Shown in pieces: positions 34,387-45,547 of a DNA stretch of 64,000 bases. This DNA comes from Carex sylvatica (taxonomy: Eukaryota; Streptophyta; Magnoliopsida; Poales; Cyperaceae). Both the position numbers and the translations under genes were made by a program. Each line of letters begins with the position of its first letter. Within the stretch, counting starts at the first letter, position 1. Below the pieces are notes generated by a model, which saw only the letters and a list, made by a program, of their open reading frames with translations, did not search any database and was not told where the DNA came from. Location: the NCBI GenBank assembly GCA_964058845.1, contig CAXKVR010000284.1:1-64000 (forward strand), in the 5' to 3' direction.

Positions 34387-34580
34387 GAAAATACTGTAAC
34401 AACCATACCTTACCTGTTCAAGTGTATCAAATTTATAGGAAAATAAACAAACAAAATAAGTGGCATCTAATCTAAATATGGTGGAAAATACTGTAACAAC
34501 CATACCTTACCTGTTCAAGTGTATCAAATTTATAGGAAAATAAACAAACAAAATAAGTGGCATCTAATCTAAATATGGAT
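34387..34580. repeat. 97-bp tandem duplication
   Basis: GAAAATACTGTAACAACCAT.. through ..CTAATCTAAATATGG is repeated exactly 97 bp apart (34387 and 34484) and is essentially identical, so recent. Confidence 0.85.
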
Positions 34581-34929
34581 CTTTCCACTTGCTCTTTCTG
34601 ACCATCTTGTTTGGGTGCGTCTTCCTCATTGCATGGAACCCGCATAAAAATGGAAATAATGAGATATTAGAACATTCTCTCCATGCTCGATTAAGTTCCA
34701 TTCCGAATTTTGTAAAATTAACTTAGTTCTCAAATCATGAAATAAATAAATAAATAAAGGTCATATGTCTTTAATGCAATGCAATCCTATGATCATAAAT
34801 ACTTTTATTTTCATTTGAGTTTTCTTTAATCCATTTCTTTTGCCTCACTAGACGTGGATCCACCATCCGCTAGAATTTGGCTATCTCACTAGATGAGGAG
34901 TGGACCATTTGATAGGTCTTGACAGAATC

Positions 34930-35075
34930 ACTTTCACCTACAGTCAAGTTAGCATTTATAATGGTGACATTTTGTGGGGAATGATGAATTCAACTATATA
35001 TGATCGTACCGAAAACTAAAGCAGCAATAATGTGAACAATTGCGGCAAACATATTACACGCCGTGCCGAGCTTCT
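34930..35075 (-). pseudogene. NHL pseudogene fragment (N-terminal part)
   Basis: Complement of AAGTTAGCATTTATAATGGT and following bases matches the start of the NHL LEA_2 domain plus membrane segment, and is closest to the decayed copy at 37440-37590. There is no open frame and no C-terminal part. Confidence 0.6.
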
Positions 35076-35431
35076 TATAATAAAAAAAAAAAATCCAACA
35101 TTATTTATTTTATATGGAAAAAAAAATCCAGCTATGATATTTGTAATTACTTTAACTAATTTTGACGAAATGCTATAGTTGTGTGTTGCGATTTTCGAAA
35201 AAATTAATGTAAAAACTGTGATAACTTATGCCATTGGAAACTTATAGCAGTTAAATAATATATGCTGCAGTGATATAGTCTATATAGACAAGAAAACAAA
35301 TTAACCATTAACAGAATTTTAATTTTTCCTCAGATATATATTCCTGGGAAAAAATTAAGTGCAAGGCATCAATATTCTTACAATAATAAAAATACAAAAC
35401 GGAACAACTTGATACAAATCCAAAGTGTTTG

Positions 35432-36043
35432 CTAATAGCACTCGACTGGGTGAAAGCTTCCTTGTGGGTTGCTGTTTTGAGATGTGATCAGTTGCAAATT
35501 CAGTTTGCATTGATAAGACAAATGCTCATCACGTACACCTGGTATTAATCCTTTTATCCCAATTTCCAATTCAAAGACTCTCGTCTCATTTGATCTTCTA
35601 AAAGGATCATCATCAATGCCTCCGGTACCACCTACACTTGCACTAATGGTAGAATTGCCACTTCTTGAAATATTAAATAGGTGGGTTCTTTTTGGTTTAA
35701 TCCGTAATTCTTGAAGTTTTACTGAGTCGAATTGCTCCATGTTGTAGTAAACATCTACCTCCATGTCCTGATACACGGCTGTTCCGAACCAGCCACTGTT
35801 GTGGATGCTCATAGTAAAGGTAAGGTTATAGGAAAGACAAGGTGTGGTGCTACTGGTAAGCTCGAACTGGTTCAAGTTGGCATTTATAATGGCGACCTTT
35901 GGTGATGTAAGTAAGTGATTATCTATGATTACAACAGACGCACAAGCAACAGTAACAACAAGAATAATTGCAAGAAGTATATATAAAATCACTATGATGC
36001 CCTTATTATTATGTGTTGTCGATTTGGGTCGATGAGAGTTCAT
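35432..36043 (-). CDS. NDR1/HIN1-like (LEA_2) protein, copy 3; intact
   Basis: 203 residues from an ATG at 36043. N-terminal cytosolic tail MNSHRPKSTTHNNKG, membrane segment about 15-41 (IIVILYILLAIILVV..), then the LEA_2 region: VAIINANLNQFELTSS, PCLSYNLTFTMSIHNSG, MEVDVYYNMEQFDSVKLQEL, IGIKGLIPGV, and YQCKLNLQL near the C-terminus, ending FHPVECY. Several NxS/T sites suggest glycosylation outside the cytosol. NHL proteins typically act at the plasma membrane in defence or abiotic stress; which of these applies is not readable here. Single exon, no frame damage. The upstream block carries CGCGTG instead of the CACGTG seen in copies 1 and 5. Confidence 0.85.
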   Translation of the reverse strand: MNSHRPKSTTHNNKGIIVILYILLAIILVVTVACASVVIIDNHLLTSPKVAIINANLNQFELTSSTTPCLSYNLTFTMSIHNSGWFGTAVYQDMEVDVYYNMEQFDSVKLQELRIKPKRTHLFNISRSGNSTISASVGGTGGIDDDPFRRSNETRVFELEIGIKGLIPGVRDEHLSYQCKLNLQLITSQNSNPQGSFHPVECY

Positions 36044-36839
36044 GTCTCTTTCCTTTTTGGTGGTCTTGTATGGTTGAGGAAGAAGGCTAAGAATTAAGAC
36101 TCACAACCACCAAAAGAAATACGCACAATACACAAGATGTACGAGAACCAACCTTTCATTTAATGATAAAATGTAATGCTCTCCGCGTGAGAAGTTGTTG
36201 GTTCAAAACTCTGGATGAAAGATCGATGATTATGGATATTAAATTAGTAGGTGGCTTGACCCCAGTCTCTTCTTAATATGTGTGATTGATAACAAGTTCG
36301 ACCTTCAGGTAGATTTTGAGAAGTATATAACAAAGATATTTGCTTTGTATGGTACATTCTCTATATAAGATAGACCCTCCATATAAAGAAGGACCACGAC
36401 TAATTTTATGCTATTAAATATAGATGTAGGAGAAATTTATATATATAGCCATCATTCTTTATAATTTAGACAATTATTTGTTGAAAATTTAAAATTAGTT
36501 AGTTTTTCATCTGAACTCACTTATTTTTAGAATAAAAATATATCATTTTATTAATTAAAATTACAAACTAATAATATCAGTAAACAATAAAATAACAGTT
36601 AAATAGGCACTTGCCTTCGAATTATTAGCTCAGGGATCTTATAACACTAATATTAGTAAACAATGAAAAAAAAATGATTCTTCTGATGGGAACAACAATA
36701 CAATGAAATAAGGTGGGAAAATATGTAATGAAACGGGGGAGAACAAATAATAAAAAGGAACGGCAACAATTCTGTCAAGTGTCAACTGGGACCAATTGCC
36801 AAGCATGCACCTACTATAATAAAATTACTTTAAAGGAAC
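36044..36839. other. Upstream region of NHL copy 3
   Basis: Leader and upstream sequence conserved with 21333-22080 and 41633-42300. The conserved GTAAGT donor candidate is GCAAGT here (about 36609-36614). No gene. Confidence 0.5.
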
Positions 36840-37590
36840 AACTTGATATAAATGCTAAGTGTTTCCCAATGGAAGTAACGGGTATCCAATGGGCACCGTA
36901 CCGGAGCAATTTTGTTCTGATGTTCATCCTATTCAATCCATATTGAGATTCTGCAAAACTATTACTGTAAACTGCCCATGGATTTAAACTGGGACGTGAA
37001 TTTTAATGCGGATAAAACAACTTAAATCATGCTTCATACTGAATAGCACTTGACCTGCTTAAATTTGCCTTGTGTGATGCTGTTTTGTGATGTGATTAGT
37101 TTCAAGTTCAGTTTGCATTGGTATAATAAACGCCTTTGTTTTTGCTCCCAAATATTCTCATTCCTTTTAACCCAATTTCCATGTCAAAGAATTCATTTGA
37201 TCTTCTAAAAGAAGCATCAATGCCTCCTCTTATGGCTGAGACGCCACTTCTTGAAAAGTTCAACAGGCGTGTATATGAAGTTTTATCGAATCAAATTGCC
37301 CCATGTTGTAGTAAAATTTACCTCCATTTCCTGATAATCGGCGGTATTGTACGAGACACCATTGTGGATGGTCATAGTAAATGTTAGGTTATTGGAAAGA
37401 CCAGGTATAGTGCTACAGGTATGCTCGAACCGGGTCAAGTTAGCATTTATAATGGTGACCTTGTGGGGGAATGATGAAATCAGATATGATCGTACCGAAA
37501 ACAAAAGTAACAATAATGTGAACAATTGCGGAAAATATATATTACACACAGTGTTGAGCTTGTTATAATAAAAAAACATATCCAGCAATA
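36840..37590 (-). pseudogene. NHL pseudogene with frameshifts
   Basis: The 37283-37588 segment encodes a membrane-like stretch and KVTIINANLTRFEHTCST, LSNNLTFTMTIHNG and EMEVNF, then shifts frame. The matching C-terminal part follows at 37090-37280 in other frames. It is the partner (decayed) class of the array, equivalent to 22100-23521 and 42340-42855. Confidence 0.75.
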
Positions 37591-37665
37591 TTTATTTGAG
37601 ATGCCAAAAAAAAATCTAGCTATGATTGTAATTATTTTTATTAATTGTGACGAAATGCTACAATT

Positions 37666-40600
37666 TAATATGCTTCGAGCGCTAGACGAATCAACAGGGG
37701 GAGCACGTACGGAATGCGGGCACCATGCTCCAATTTAATAACTTCATTTTAGATGAATGTCTTATAGATGTACCGTTGCATGGATGAAAATTCACATGGT
37801 CAAGCAAGCGCCCCAACCCAACACTATCGAGACTGGGCAGGGCATTAATTTCGGGGCACTGAAATTCATTGGGAATGTCATACTCTCTGATGGACATACC
37901 ACAGCCGGTATCAGATCATGTACCGCTCATGCTCACCATCAAAATCCAAGGAAACCTGGCAAAAAGACCCTTCAAATTCGAGCTATTCTGGCTGAATTAT
38001 CAAGAAACCCGAGATATTGTGGCGACCACATGGGCTTCTGTTCAGGATAGAGGTCACATTGCCAAAAGCTTTCAACTCAAAATATTTGCAGTTCAGAGAG
38101 CACTGAAAGAGTGGGCATAGAAAAAATTTAATTCGTCTGAAACCTATCTCAATCGATCCAAATGGGTTCTTAGACAGTTAGATAGAGCAGAAGAACACCG
38201 GCAACTCAATAGGACTGAAATGCAACTGAGAATTTTACTCAGGGAGCATATTTCAAGCTGACAAGTGAAAAAGAAGAAAAATAGAAACAAAGGTCTAGGT
38301 GCAGATGGTTAAATCTGGGGGATAAGAATACGACCTATTTTCATGCGGTGGCTAACGGTAGAAGAAATCAGAATGTTATACTATCTCTAACTGCAGAGGA
38401 TGGTTCAGAGATACAACAACACCACCTCGCACACTTTGTTTTGGATCACTTTCAGCAGGTACTGGGGAAGAGCCGCCAAAATATACCGGCTTTTGATCTG
38501 ATGGGCTTAGTGGGACCTAAACTCCAACAGCAGCTGCTCCACTTGGATGACAATATCACAAGTCAAGAGATTTTATTGGCACTCAATCGGATGCCGAAGC
38601 AGAAGGCTAGTGGGCCTAACGGCTGCCAATAGAATTCTACCAAAGGTTCTATGAAATAATTAGAGAGGATCTGATTAAGCTAGTAATAACGCTACACAAT
38701 GGAGCACTGGATATTTCTTGCCTTAATAGAGCGATGATCACGCTGGTGCCTAAGAAGACGGGAGCAAATAGAATCGCTGATTATCAACTGATAAGTGTCA
38801 TTAACACCATCATCCGTCTTATCACAAAAATCTTGACAAACAGATTGCAACCACAGCTTCAATGTATCATATCTAACACACAAACTGTCTTTGTAAAAGG
38901 CAGATCGCTAATTGAATCTTTTTTGGTAGCAAGAGAGCTGCTTTGTGTTGCGCAAGCCAACAGGACCCCGATGGTGCTTTATAAGGTGGACTTTGAGAAA
39001 GCCTTCGACATGGTGGATTGGTGTTTCTTTACAAATTTACTCATAGAAAGAGAATTTTCACCGAGGTGGTTATCAACGGTACTCCTCGATCAAAATAAAT
39101 GGAGACACCACGAGTTTTTTCAAACACGAGAGGGGCCTACGACAAGGAGATCCCTTATCCCCTTTGTTGTTCATCATAGTAACGGACTCGCTAAAATGTC
39201 CATATCCAACTCAAGGCCAGACATGCACACACCGATCCATATTTCGGCCACAGTAATTCAATATGCGGATGACACCCTCATAATCACGGAGGCACACCCA
39301 AAAACACTAAAAGTCCTCATGCTAGTCTTGGAGATATATGAATCTCTCTCGGAACTTAGAATAAATAAGGCCAAGAGCAATTTTGTACCAATATCGGTCC
39401 CAACACAAGTAGCTCATGTGATTCAGAGGATCCTAGCCAGCCTGAGTTCCCAACTACCAATGACATACCTTGGATTACCATTGTCAATTCGAAAACTGAC
39501 TAAGGCCCAATTTCAACCGATCATTTTTGGCGATCCACAACAAAATAGCGAGTTGGAAGTCCAACCTCCTGTCGTATGGTGGGAGATTGGTACGGGTTAA
39601 ATTGGTACTATCGGCCCTTTCACTACATTATGCACAAGCATTCAAGATACCAAAATGGGTGATAAAGCACATAGACCAACAGAGAAGGAACTTCCTATGG
39701 AAAGGAAATGACAGGTGCAAACTAATCAACTGCCTAGTCAACTGGGAAAGGACATGCGCTCTAAAATAAGAAGGAGGCTTGGGGATCATAGATATAACAG
39801 ACCAGAATGCGGCACTGCTAGTTAAGTGGCTATGAAAACTACATAATGATGAAAATGGTCTATGGGCACAGACGCTCCTCCAATTACACGGTATCTCACA
39901 CCAAGCAGATTTGGAAATGCAAGGATCATACTTCCTTAAATCCCTAGCTGAATTTTCATTCTTCTTCGACTGCTCGGTAAATCTTGACCACGACTCAAAC
40001 CGCTTAACCTGGAAATGAAAAGAAGGGACCTTCATCACAGCATCAGCCTACAAGGTATTACATCGAAAAGGAGTAGGTGCGAATACTACAAAGTTATCTG
40101 AAAACTTAAAACACCGTTCAAGGTTAGAGTATTTGTATTGCTGTTCATAGCGGATAAATTGCTAACAAGGAAAAACCTAATAAAAAGGGGTTGTGAGGTT
40201 GACTGGGAGTGTATAATGTGCACAACGGGGGTTGAATCTAGAGATCACATATTTTGGAATTGCAACTTTACTAGGGCTTTCTAAATGGGGCTCTTTGCGG
40301 CAATGAACATAAGACTACCAATACATACACATGTTGCACATGAAGTTTGATGGAATAATAGGATCACCTTATGAGGGGAACAAAAGAAAAGATGGGACGG
40401 GGCATGGGGCGGCGGGGATCTGGTCATTGTGGAAAAAGAGGAATCGGAGGATCTTCTCTCAGGAAAGAAAGCAGACGAATAGATTAATTAATGAAATAAC
40501 AGAAGAAGCTATTCTATGGTCAGTCCATTGTTAGTAAAAGGAGAGTAAATAATAGAATGGGAACGTATGATCATGGTCGATCATTCGTGGCCCTAATCAG

Positions 40601-40725
40601 TGTGTTATTTACGAGTTAAGATTGTATAAAGTAGAATAAAAAACTCCCGTTGGGAGATGTAAATAAACTTTTCTTATTCAATACATCGACAGCTAGCTAC
40701 TGGCCAACTGTCCTACAAAAAAAAA
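37666..40725 (+). mobile_element. 5'-truncated L1-clade LINE with 17-bp target duplication
   Basis: It is flanked by identical GACGAAATGCTACAATT (37649-37665 and 40726-40742) and ends in a run of nine A. It starts inside the endonuclease part of ORF2 (LDECLIDVPLHG, then a shifted SDHVPLMLTI..KRPFKFELFW near 37910-37990). Reverse transcriptase follows: MPKQKASGPNG (38590-38625), MITLVPKKTGA (38734 on), VDFEKAFDMVDW (about 38985-39020), a frameshifted RQGDPLSPLLFI (about 39140) and QYADDTLIITE (about 39260). A zinc-binding CIMCTTGVESRDHIFWNC lies near 40212-40265. Multiple stops and frameshifts make it dead. The paralogous site at 35163 lacks it. Confidence 0.93.
38734..39600 (+). pseudogene. 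LINE reverse transcriptase fragment
   Basis: Longest open part of the LINE ORF2, 288 residues. It holds the fingers/palm blocks ADYQLISVINTIIRLITKIL, VDFEKAFD and the catalytic YADD. A frameshift around 39110-39160 removes the RQGDPLSPLLF block from this frame, and the thumb/C-terminal part continues in other frames to about 40280. Not functional. Confidence 0.85.
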
Positions 40726-40742
40726 GACGAAATGCTACAATT

Positions 40743-40999
40743 GCGGGTCGCGAGTTTTGAAAAATTTGATGAAACAACTGTGATAATTTATGCCATTGGA
40801 AACTTACAGTTGTTAAATAATATATGCTGTAGTGATATAGTCTATATAAACCAGAAAACCAATTAACCATTAAAAGAATTTTGATTATTCCTCTGACATA
40901 TATATATTCTTACACAAACTACATTTGCAAGGCATCAATATTCTTAAAATAAAAAAAATTACAAAAATGGAACAAGTAGAAACAAATGCCAAGTGTTTC
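40743..40999. other. 3' flank of NHL copy 4
   Basis: Continues the array sequence interrupted by the LINE and matches 35180-35430 closely. Confidence 0.7.
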
Positions 41000-41632
41000 C
41001 TAATGACATTTGACTGGCTTAAAGCTTCCTTGTGGGTTGCTGTTTTGAGATGTGACCAGTTGCAAATTCAGTTTGCATTGATAAGACAAACGCGAATCTG
41101 GTACATCTGGTATTAATCCTTTTATCCCAATTTCCAATTCAAAGAATCTCGTCTCATTTGAACTTCTAAAAGGAGCATCATCAATGCCTCCGGTACCACC
41201 TACACTTACACTTATGGCAGAGTTGCCACTTCTTGAAAAATTAAATAGGTGGGTCCTTTTCGGTTTAATCCGTAAATCTTGAAGTTTTACCGAGTCAAAT
41301 TGCTCCATGTTGTAATAAAAATCTACCTCTATGTCCTGATACACGGCTGTTTCGAACCAACCACTGTTGTGGATGCTCACAGTAGAGGTGAGGTTATAGG
41401 AAAGACAAGGTGTGGTGCTACTGGTAAGTTCGAACCGACTCAAGTTGGCATTTATAATGGTGACCTTTGGTGATACAAGTAAGTATTCCTCTATGGCTAT
41501 AAAACACCCACCAGTAAGAGTACCAACAAGAATAATTGGAAGAAATATATAAGAAATCACCATGATGAGCTTATTATTATGTGGTGTTGATTCGGGTCGA
41601 TGAGAGTTCATGATCATGTCTCTTTCATTCAT
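41000..41632 (-). CDS. NDR1/HIN1-like (LEA_2) protein, copy 4; intact
   Basis: 210 residues from an ATG at 41632, or 203 from the third ATG (codon 8, 41611), which aligns with the start of copies 2 and 3; the extra MNERDMI is created by a small local duplication of the leader (ATGTCTCTTTC motif). Membrane segment about 22-48, then LEA_2 features VTIINANLSRFELTSS, PCLSYNLTSTVSIHNSG, IEVDFYYNMEQFDSVKLQDL, IGIKGLIPDV and YQCKLNLQL, ending FKPVKCH. One exon, intact. Closest to copy 3. The upstream GTAATGCTCTCCACGTGA block is deleted here, so its promoter context differs from copies 1, 3 and 5. Confidence 0.85.
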   Translation of the reverse strand: MNERDMIMNSHRPESTPHNNKLIMVISYIFLPIILVGTLTGGCFIAIEEYLLVSPKVTIINANLSRFELTSSTTPCLSYNLTSTVSIHNSGWFETAVYQDIEVDFYYNMEQFDSVKLQDLRIKPKRTHLFNFSRSGNSAISVSVGGTGGIDDAPFRSSNETRFFELEIGIKGLIPDVPDSRLSYQCKLNLQLVTSQNSNPQGSFKPVKCH

Positions 41633-42339
41633 GTCTCTTTCCTTTTTGGTTGTCTTATATGGTTGAGGAAGAGGGCTAAGAATTAAGGCTCACAACCACC
41701 AAAAGAAATACGCACAATACACAAGATTTACGAGAACCAATCTTTGATTTAACGATAAAATATAGTCGTAGGTTCAAAACTCGGATGAAAGATCATTATA
41801 GATATTAAACAGTTAGGTAGCTTGACCCCAATCTCTTCTCAAAATTGGTGATTGATAACAAGTTCAAACTTCAAGTAGATTTTGAGAAGTATATAACAAA
41901 GAGCTTTTTGCTTAATATAAGAGAGAGACTCCATATAAAGAATGATCATGACTAATTTTATGCTATTAAATATTGATCTAGGAGAAATTTATATATATAG
42001 CCATCATTCTTTATATTAGACAATTATATGTTAAATTTTTTAAATTAGTTTTTTTTTTCATCTGAACTCACTTATTTTTAGGATAAAAATATTGTACTTA
42101 ATAAATTAAGATAACAAACTAATAATATTACTAACAATAAAATAACAGTACTTAGCACTTACCTTTGAATTATCTGCTCTGGGATCGGATAACACTAATT
42201 TTACTATTTTAGTAAACAATAAAACAAAATGATTCTTCTGATGGGAAGGACAACAATTCTGTCAACTGGGACCAATTGCCTAGCACAAAATCTGTTTTTT
42301 ACGATAATAATATTACTTTAAAGGATCAACGTACTTGAT
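41633..42339. other. Upstream region of NHL copy 4
   Basis: Conserved leader, then upstream sequence matching 21480-22090. A minus-strand GTAAGT site lies at about 42157-42162. No gene. Confidence 0.5.
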
Positions 42340-42855
42340 ACAAATGCCAAGTTTTTCCTAATGGGTGTAAGGGGTAACCAATGGGCACCGGAGCAAATTT
42401 GTTCTGATGTTCATCCTCTTCGATCCATATTGAGATTCGTGCAAAACTATAATTGTAAACTGCCCATGGATTTAAACTGGGACACTAATCTTAATGCAGG
42501 TAAAACGACGTCTTAGACCATGCCTCATACTGAAAAGCACTTGACCTGCTAAAAGTTGTCTTGTGTGCTGCTCTATTGTGATGGGATTAGTTGCAAGTTC
42601 AGTTTGCATTATTGGTAAGATAAACGCCTATCTTTGTTTTTTCTCCCAAATATTCTCTTTCCTTTCAACTCAATTTCCATGTTAAAGAATTCATTTGGTT
42701 TTTAAAAGGAGCATCAATGCCTCCTCTGTTTATGGCAGAGATGCCACTTCTTGAGAAGTTCAACAGGCGTGTACTTTTAGATTTTACCTTGAAATCAAGA
42801 AGTTTTATCGAATCAAATTGCTCCATGTTGTAGTAAAAATGTACCTCCATATTAA
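42340..42855 (-). pseudogene. NHL pseudogene, truncated
   Basis: 42665-42859 encodes MEVHFYYNMEQFDSIKLLDF, then a shortened middle and a frameshift; the 3' part runs on to about 42340. The N-terminal membrane part is absent because the homology stops at 42855, where sequence from another array segment (ATGACTAATTTTATCATGTT) begins. Confidence 0.75.
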
Positions 42856-42859
42856 TCAA

Positions 42860-44285
42860 CGCGTATCATGACTAATTTTATCATGTTAAATATATTTTTA
42901 ATGTTCACTAGAATCATCCTCCTCTCAACATAAACATAAACCTAAAATGATTATCCTCATGTGGAGCATGAACCATGACACATGAAAGTATATAATTAGC
43001 CAAACAATTCGTTATCTTCTTTTTATGTCAATTTTATTTTATTATTAATTTAATTTATGACAACAAAGATTTTGCTTCAAGTTTAAATCTTGTAGCCTTT
43101 AGCCAGATCACAGAAAATCAGATTTACTGTTCTTTATCTAAAGTGACAATACACAAGAAAAATAAACTGAACTACCATATACAAAAGTTGTCCTTTATTC
43201 TTCAGTATATCGTTTACCAAACGCCAACAAATTAGATATTATTTAGTTCTATTTGGAAATTACTCCTTGAAATGTTTAATTTAACTGTTAGCTTGATGGC
43301 AATTTTGAAATCAGTAAAAGGACTTAAAAGTAAACAGAATTTTGAATGTATTGGTAGATAAAAAGATTGTTTGCCTATCAATATTTTATTTTTCAATGTG
43401 TACATTATTTAGGAATATGTAAAAATTTGATATTATTTGGATTTCAAAATTTCCTCTGAGAATTATTTTTTTATGTGATTAGTTAGAAGAATAAGTTTTA
43501 ACTAAAGTAATGCATGTGTGTTATATAAGCAGCCTGAAAATGCACATCATTTGTCTCCCAAAACAATACTACTTATCCATAATCCTTTACACAAATCATA
43601 TTACATGCCAGAAAAGCAAACAGATAAATTGTTTGTACAATATCCAAAACATAATAAGATTGGCAAGCAGCAATAATATTATCAACATTTTTAGTGTGCA
43701 AGTAAAAAACATAACATATAAAAAAAATTCATAATAGTTTTTTCTATTCTAAGTTCTAAATTTATTTTTTATTCTCCTTTTCCTCCAGTAGTTGAGAAAG
43801 AGATTGAAGGGAGGAGGTAGTAGTTGAGAATGTAGCGGGTCGCGTATCTTCAAACATCGGTGAAAAAGTGCGATAACTTCTGTTGTTTAGGGTTGTCAAT
43901 GGTGTGTGTCGGTTGGAGACATTGTCTTATCCATTCTCGTATAAAATTACTTTTATCCATGTACTATCCTTACCCATTAAGATAACGGGTAACAAAATAA
44001 TATTAGGTAATTATCATGTAAAATGAAAAAAAGGGGTCTACCATCAACAATCTCAGTGCAATTGGACATTTATTTGAAGTTCCAGGAGAACACCACAAAA
44101 TGCGACCTTTCAATAATATAGGTTGTAGTGGTATAGTCTTATAGACCAGAAATAAAAATTAACCATTAACAGAATTCTTTATAGGTGCTCTGATATATTC
44201 CCGGACAAACAACAATTCAAGGGCATTATACAAAATAAAGCTACAAAAATGGAAGAACTTGCTAATTTTTTCCTAATAATAGCAC
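42860..44285. other. Array flank between NHL copies, no gene
   Basis: Matches 29100-29500 at the start and 23600-23880 plus 25990-26400 later, without the hAT insertion seen there. About 43510-43560 reads as a remnant of the LINE zinc-binding region also seen near 46680. Confidence 0.6.
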
Positions 44286-44867
44286 TTAGACAGGCTTAAA
44301 ACTTCCTTGTGTGCTGCTGCTTTGTGAGGTGATCAGCTGCAAATTCAGTTTGCAATGATTTGAGAAATAATACACACCTTGTATTAATCCTTTTAACCAA
44401 ATTTTCAATTCAAAGAATCTTGTCTCATTTGATCTTCTAAAAGGGGCATCAATGCCTCCAGTACCACCTACACTTACATTTATGGTAGAGTTGCCACTTA
44501 TTGAAATATTAAATGGGAGGGTCTTTCTTGGTTTTATCCAGAATTCCTCAAGTTTTACTAAGTCGAATTTCTCCTTGTTGTAGTAAAAATCTATCTCCAT
44601 GTCGCGATACATAGCTTCACCATAAAAACCTCTATTGTAGATGCTCATAGTAATGGTGAGGTCATATGAAAGACAAGGTGTTGTGCTATTGGTAAGCTCG
44701 AACCGGGTCAAGTTGGCATTTATAATAGTTATCTTTGGTGATTCCATTCCGAGATCATTTATGTTTACAACCAACGTAGAAGTAATAAAAACAACGACAA
44801 GAATTGCGAAAAGTATACAACTCAGCATGGTTGAGGAAGAGGGATAAGAATTAAGACTCAAAAGCAT
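44286..44867 (-). CDS. NDR1/HIN1-like (LEA_2) protein, copy 5; altered ends
   Basis: 193 residues from an ATG at 44867, or 180 from the ATG at 44828 (MLSCILFAILVVVFI). The membrane segment is about 15-36. The LEA_2 domain has ITIINANLTRFELTNS, PCLSYDLTITMSIYN, MEIDFYYNKEKFDLVKLEEF, VGGTGGIDAPFRRSNETRFF and HCKLNLQL. Compared with sister copies the normal MNSxxPK start is deleted, and the first 13 codons come from what is 5' leader elsewhere (complement of TTGAGGAAGAGGGATAAGAA..). At the C-terminus an extra T gives GTC TAA, cutting off the last KCY. It could still be a working membrane protein. Confidence 0.75.
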   Translation of the reverse strand: MLLSLNSYPSSSTMLSCILFAILVVVFITSTLVVNINDLGMESPKITIINANLTRFELTNSTTPCLSYDLTITMSIYNRGFYGEAMYRDMEIDFYYNKEKFDLVKLEEFWIKPRKTLPFNISISGNSTINVSVGGTGGIDAPFRRSNETRFFELKIWLKGLIQGVYYFSNHCKLNLQLITSQSSSTQGSFKPV

Positions 44868-44931
44868 CCAAAGAAATACACTAGATGTACGAGAACCAAC
44901 CTTTGATTTAACGACAAAATGTAATGCTCTC

Positions 44932-44937
44932 CACGTG
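44932..44937. promoter_or_regulatory. CACGTG upstream of NHL copy 5
   Basis: CCACGTGAG in the same conserved block as at 21473, about 65 bp upstream of the first ATG. The following GTAGGTTCGAAACTCGG resembles a tRNA-type B box, so a SINE origin is possible. Confidence 0.3.
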
Positions 44938-45177
44938 AGAAGTCGTAGGTTCGAAACTCGGATGAAAGGTTATTGTGGATATTAAACAGTTAAGGTGGCT
45001 TGACCTAAATCTCTTCTCAAAATTGGTGATTGATAAGAAGTTCGACCTACAAGTAGATTTTGAGAAGTATATAACAAAAGGATTTGCTTTGAATGGTAGT
45101 TCTCTATATAAGTGAGACCCTCCATATAAAAGAGGATCATGACTAATATTATGCTATTAAATATAAATTTGGGCGAG

Positions 45178-45178
<1 letters not shown>

Positions 45179-45227
<49 letters not shown>

Positions 45228-45249
45228 AGAGAGAGAGAGAGAGAGAGAA
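45179..45249. repeat. TA then GA microsatellite
   Basis: A long (TA)n run at 45179-45225 is followed at once by (GA)n to about 45248. Confidence 0.95.
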
Positions 45250-45370
45250 AGATTGACTAATATATGCTTTCGGTAGCACTTAAGTGATACTGAGCTAAAT
45301 TTTAGAAAATCACATTCGAAACTTCGAACTAAGTATTTCAGTAAATTAGTTATATATTGAACTTGTATAG

Positions 45371-45547
45371 AATACCAATTTTTACTATTTTTGATTTTTT
45401 TTCTATTTTTTATGATTTATGAAAGATGGCAAAAAATGGCCTAAAATATTGGCAATTTTCTTTTATTATTAAGCCATTTTTTGCCAACTTTCATAAATCA
45501 TAAAAAATAGTAAAAAAAAATAACGAAAATCGTAAAAATTGGTATCG
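45371..45547. repeat. Foldback sequence fused to an NHL fragment
   Basis: ACCAATTTTTACTATTTTT..ATGATTTATGAAAG on the left is the complement of CTTTCATAAATCATAAAAAA..AAATTGGT on the right, with the turn near 45460. Its right edge abuts NHL coding sequence (GTGCTACTTGTAAGCTCGAA). Likely a decayed MITE. Confidence 0.65.

Noticed and set aside
44915..44965. tRNA gene suggested by GGTTCGAAACTCGG
   Set aside because: No acceptor stem or full cloverleaf can be drawn; at best a SINE-like, tRNA-derived remnant.
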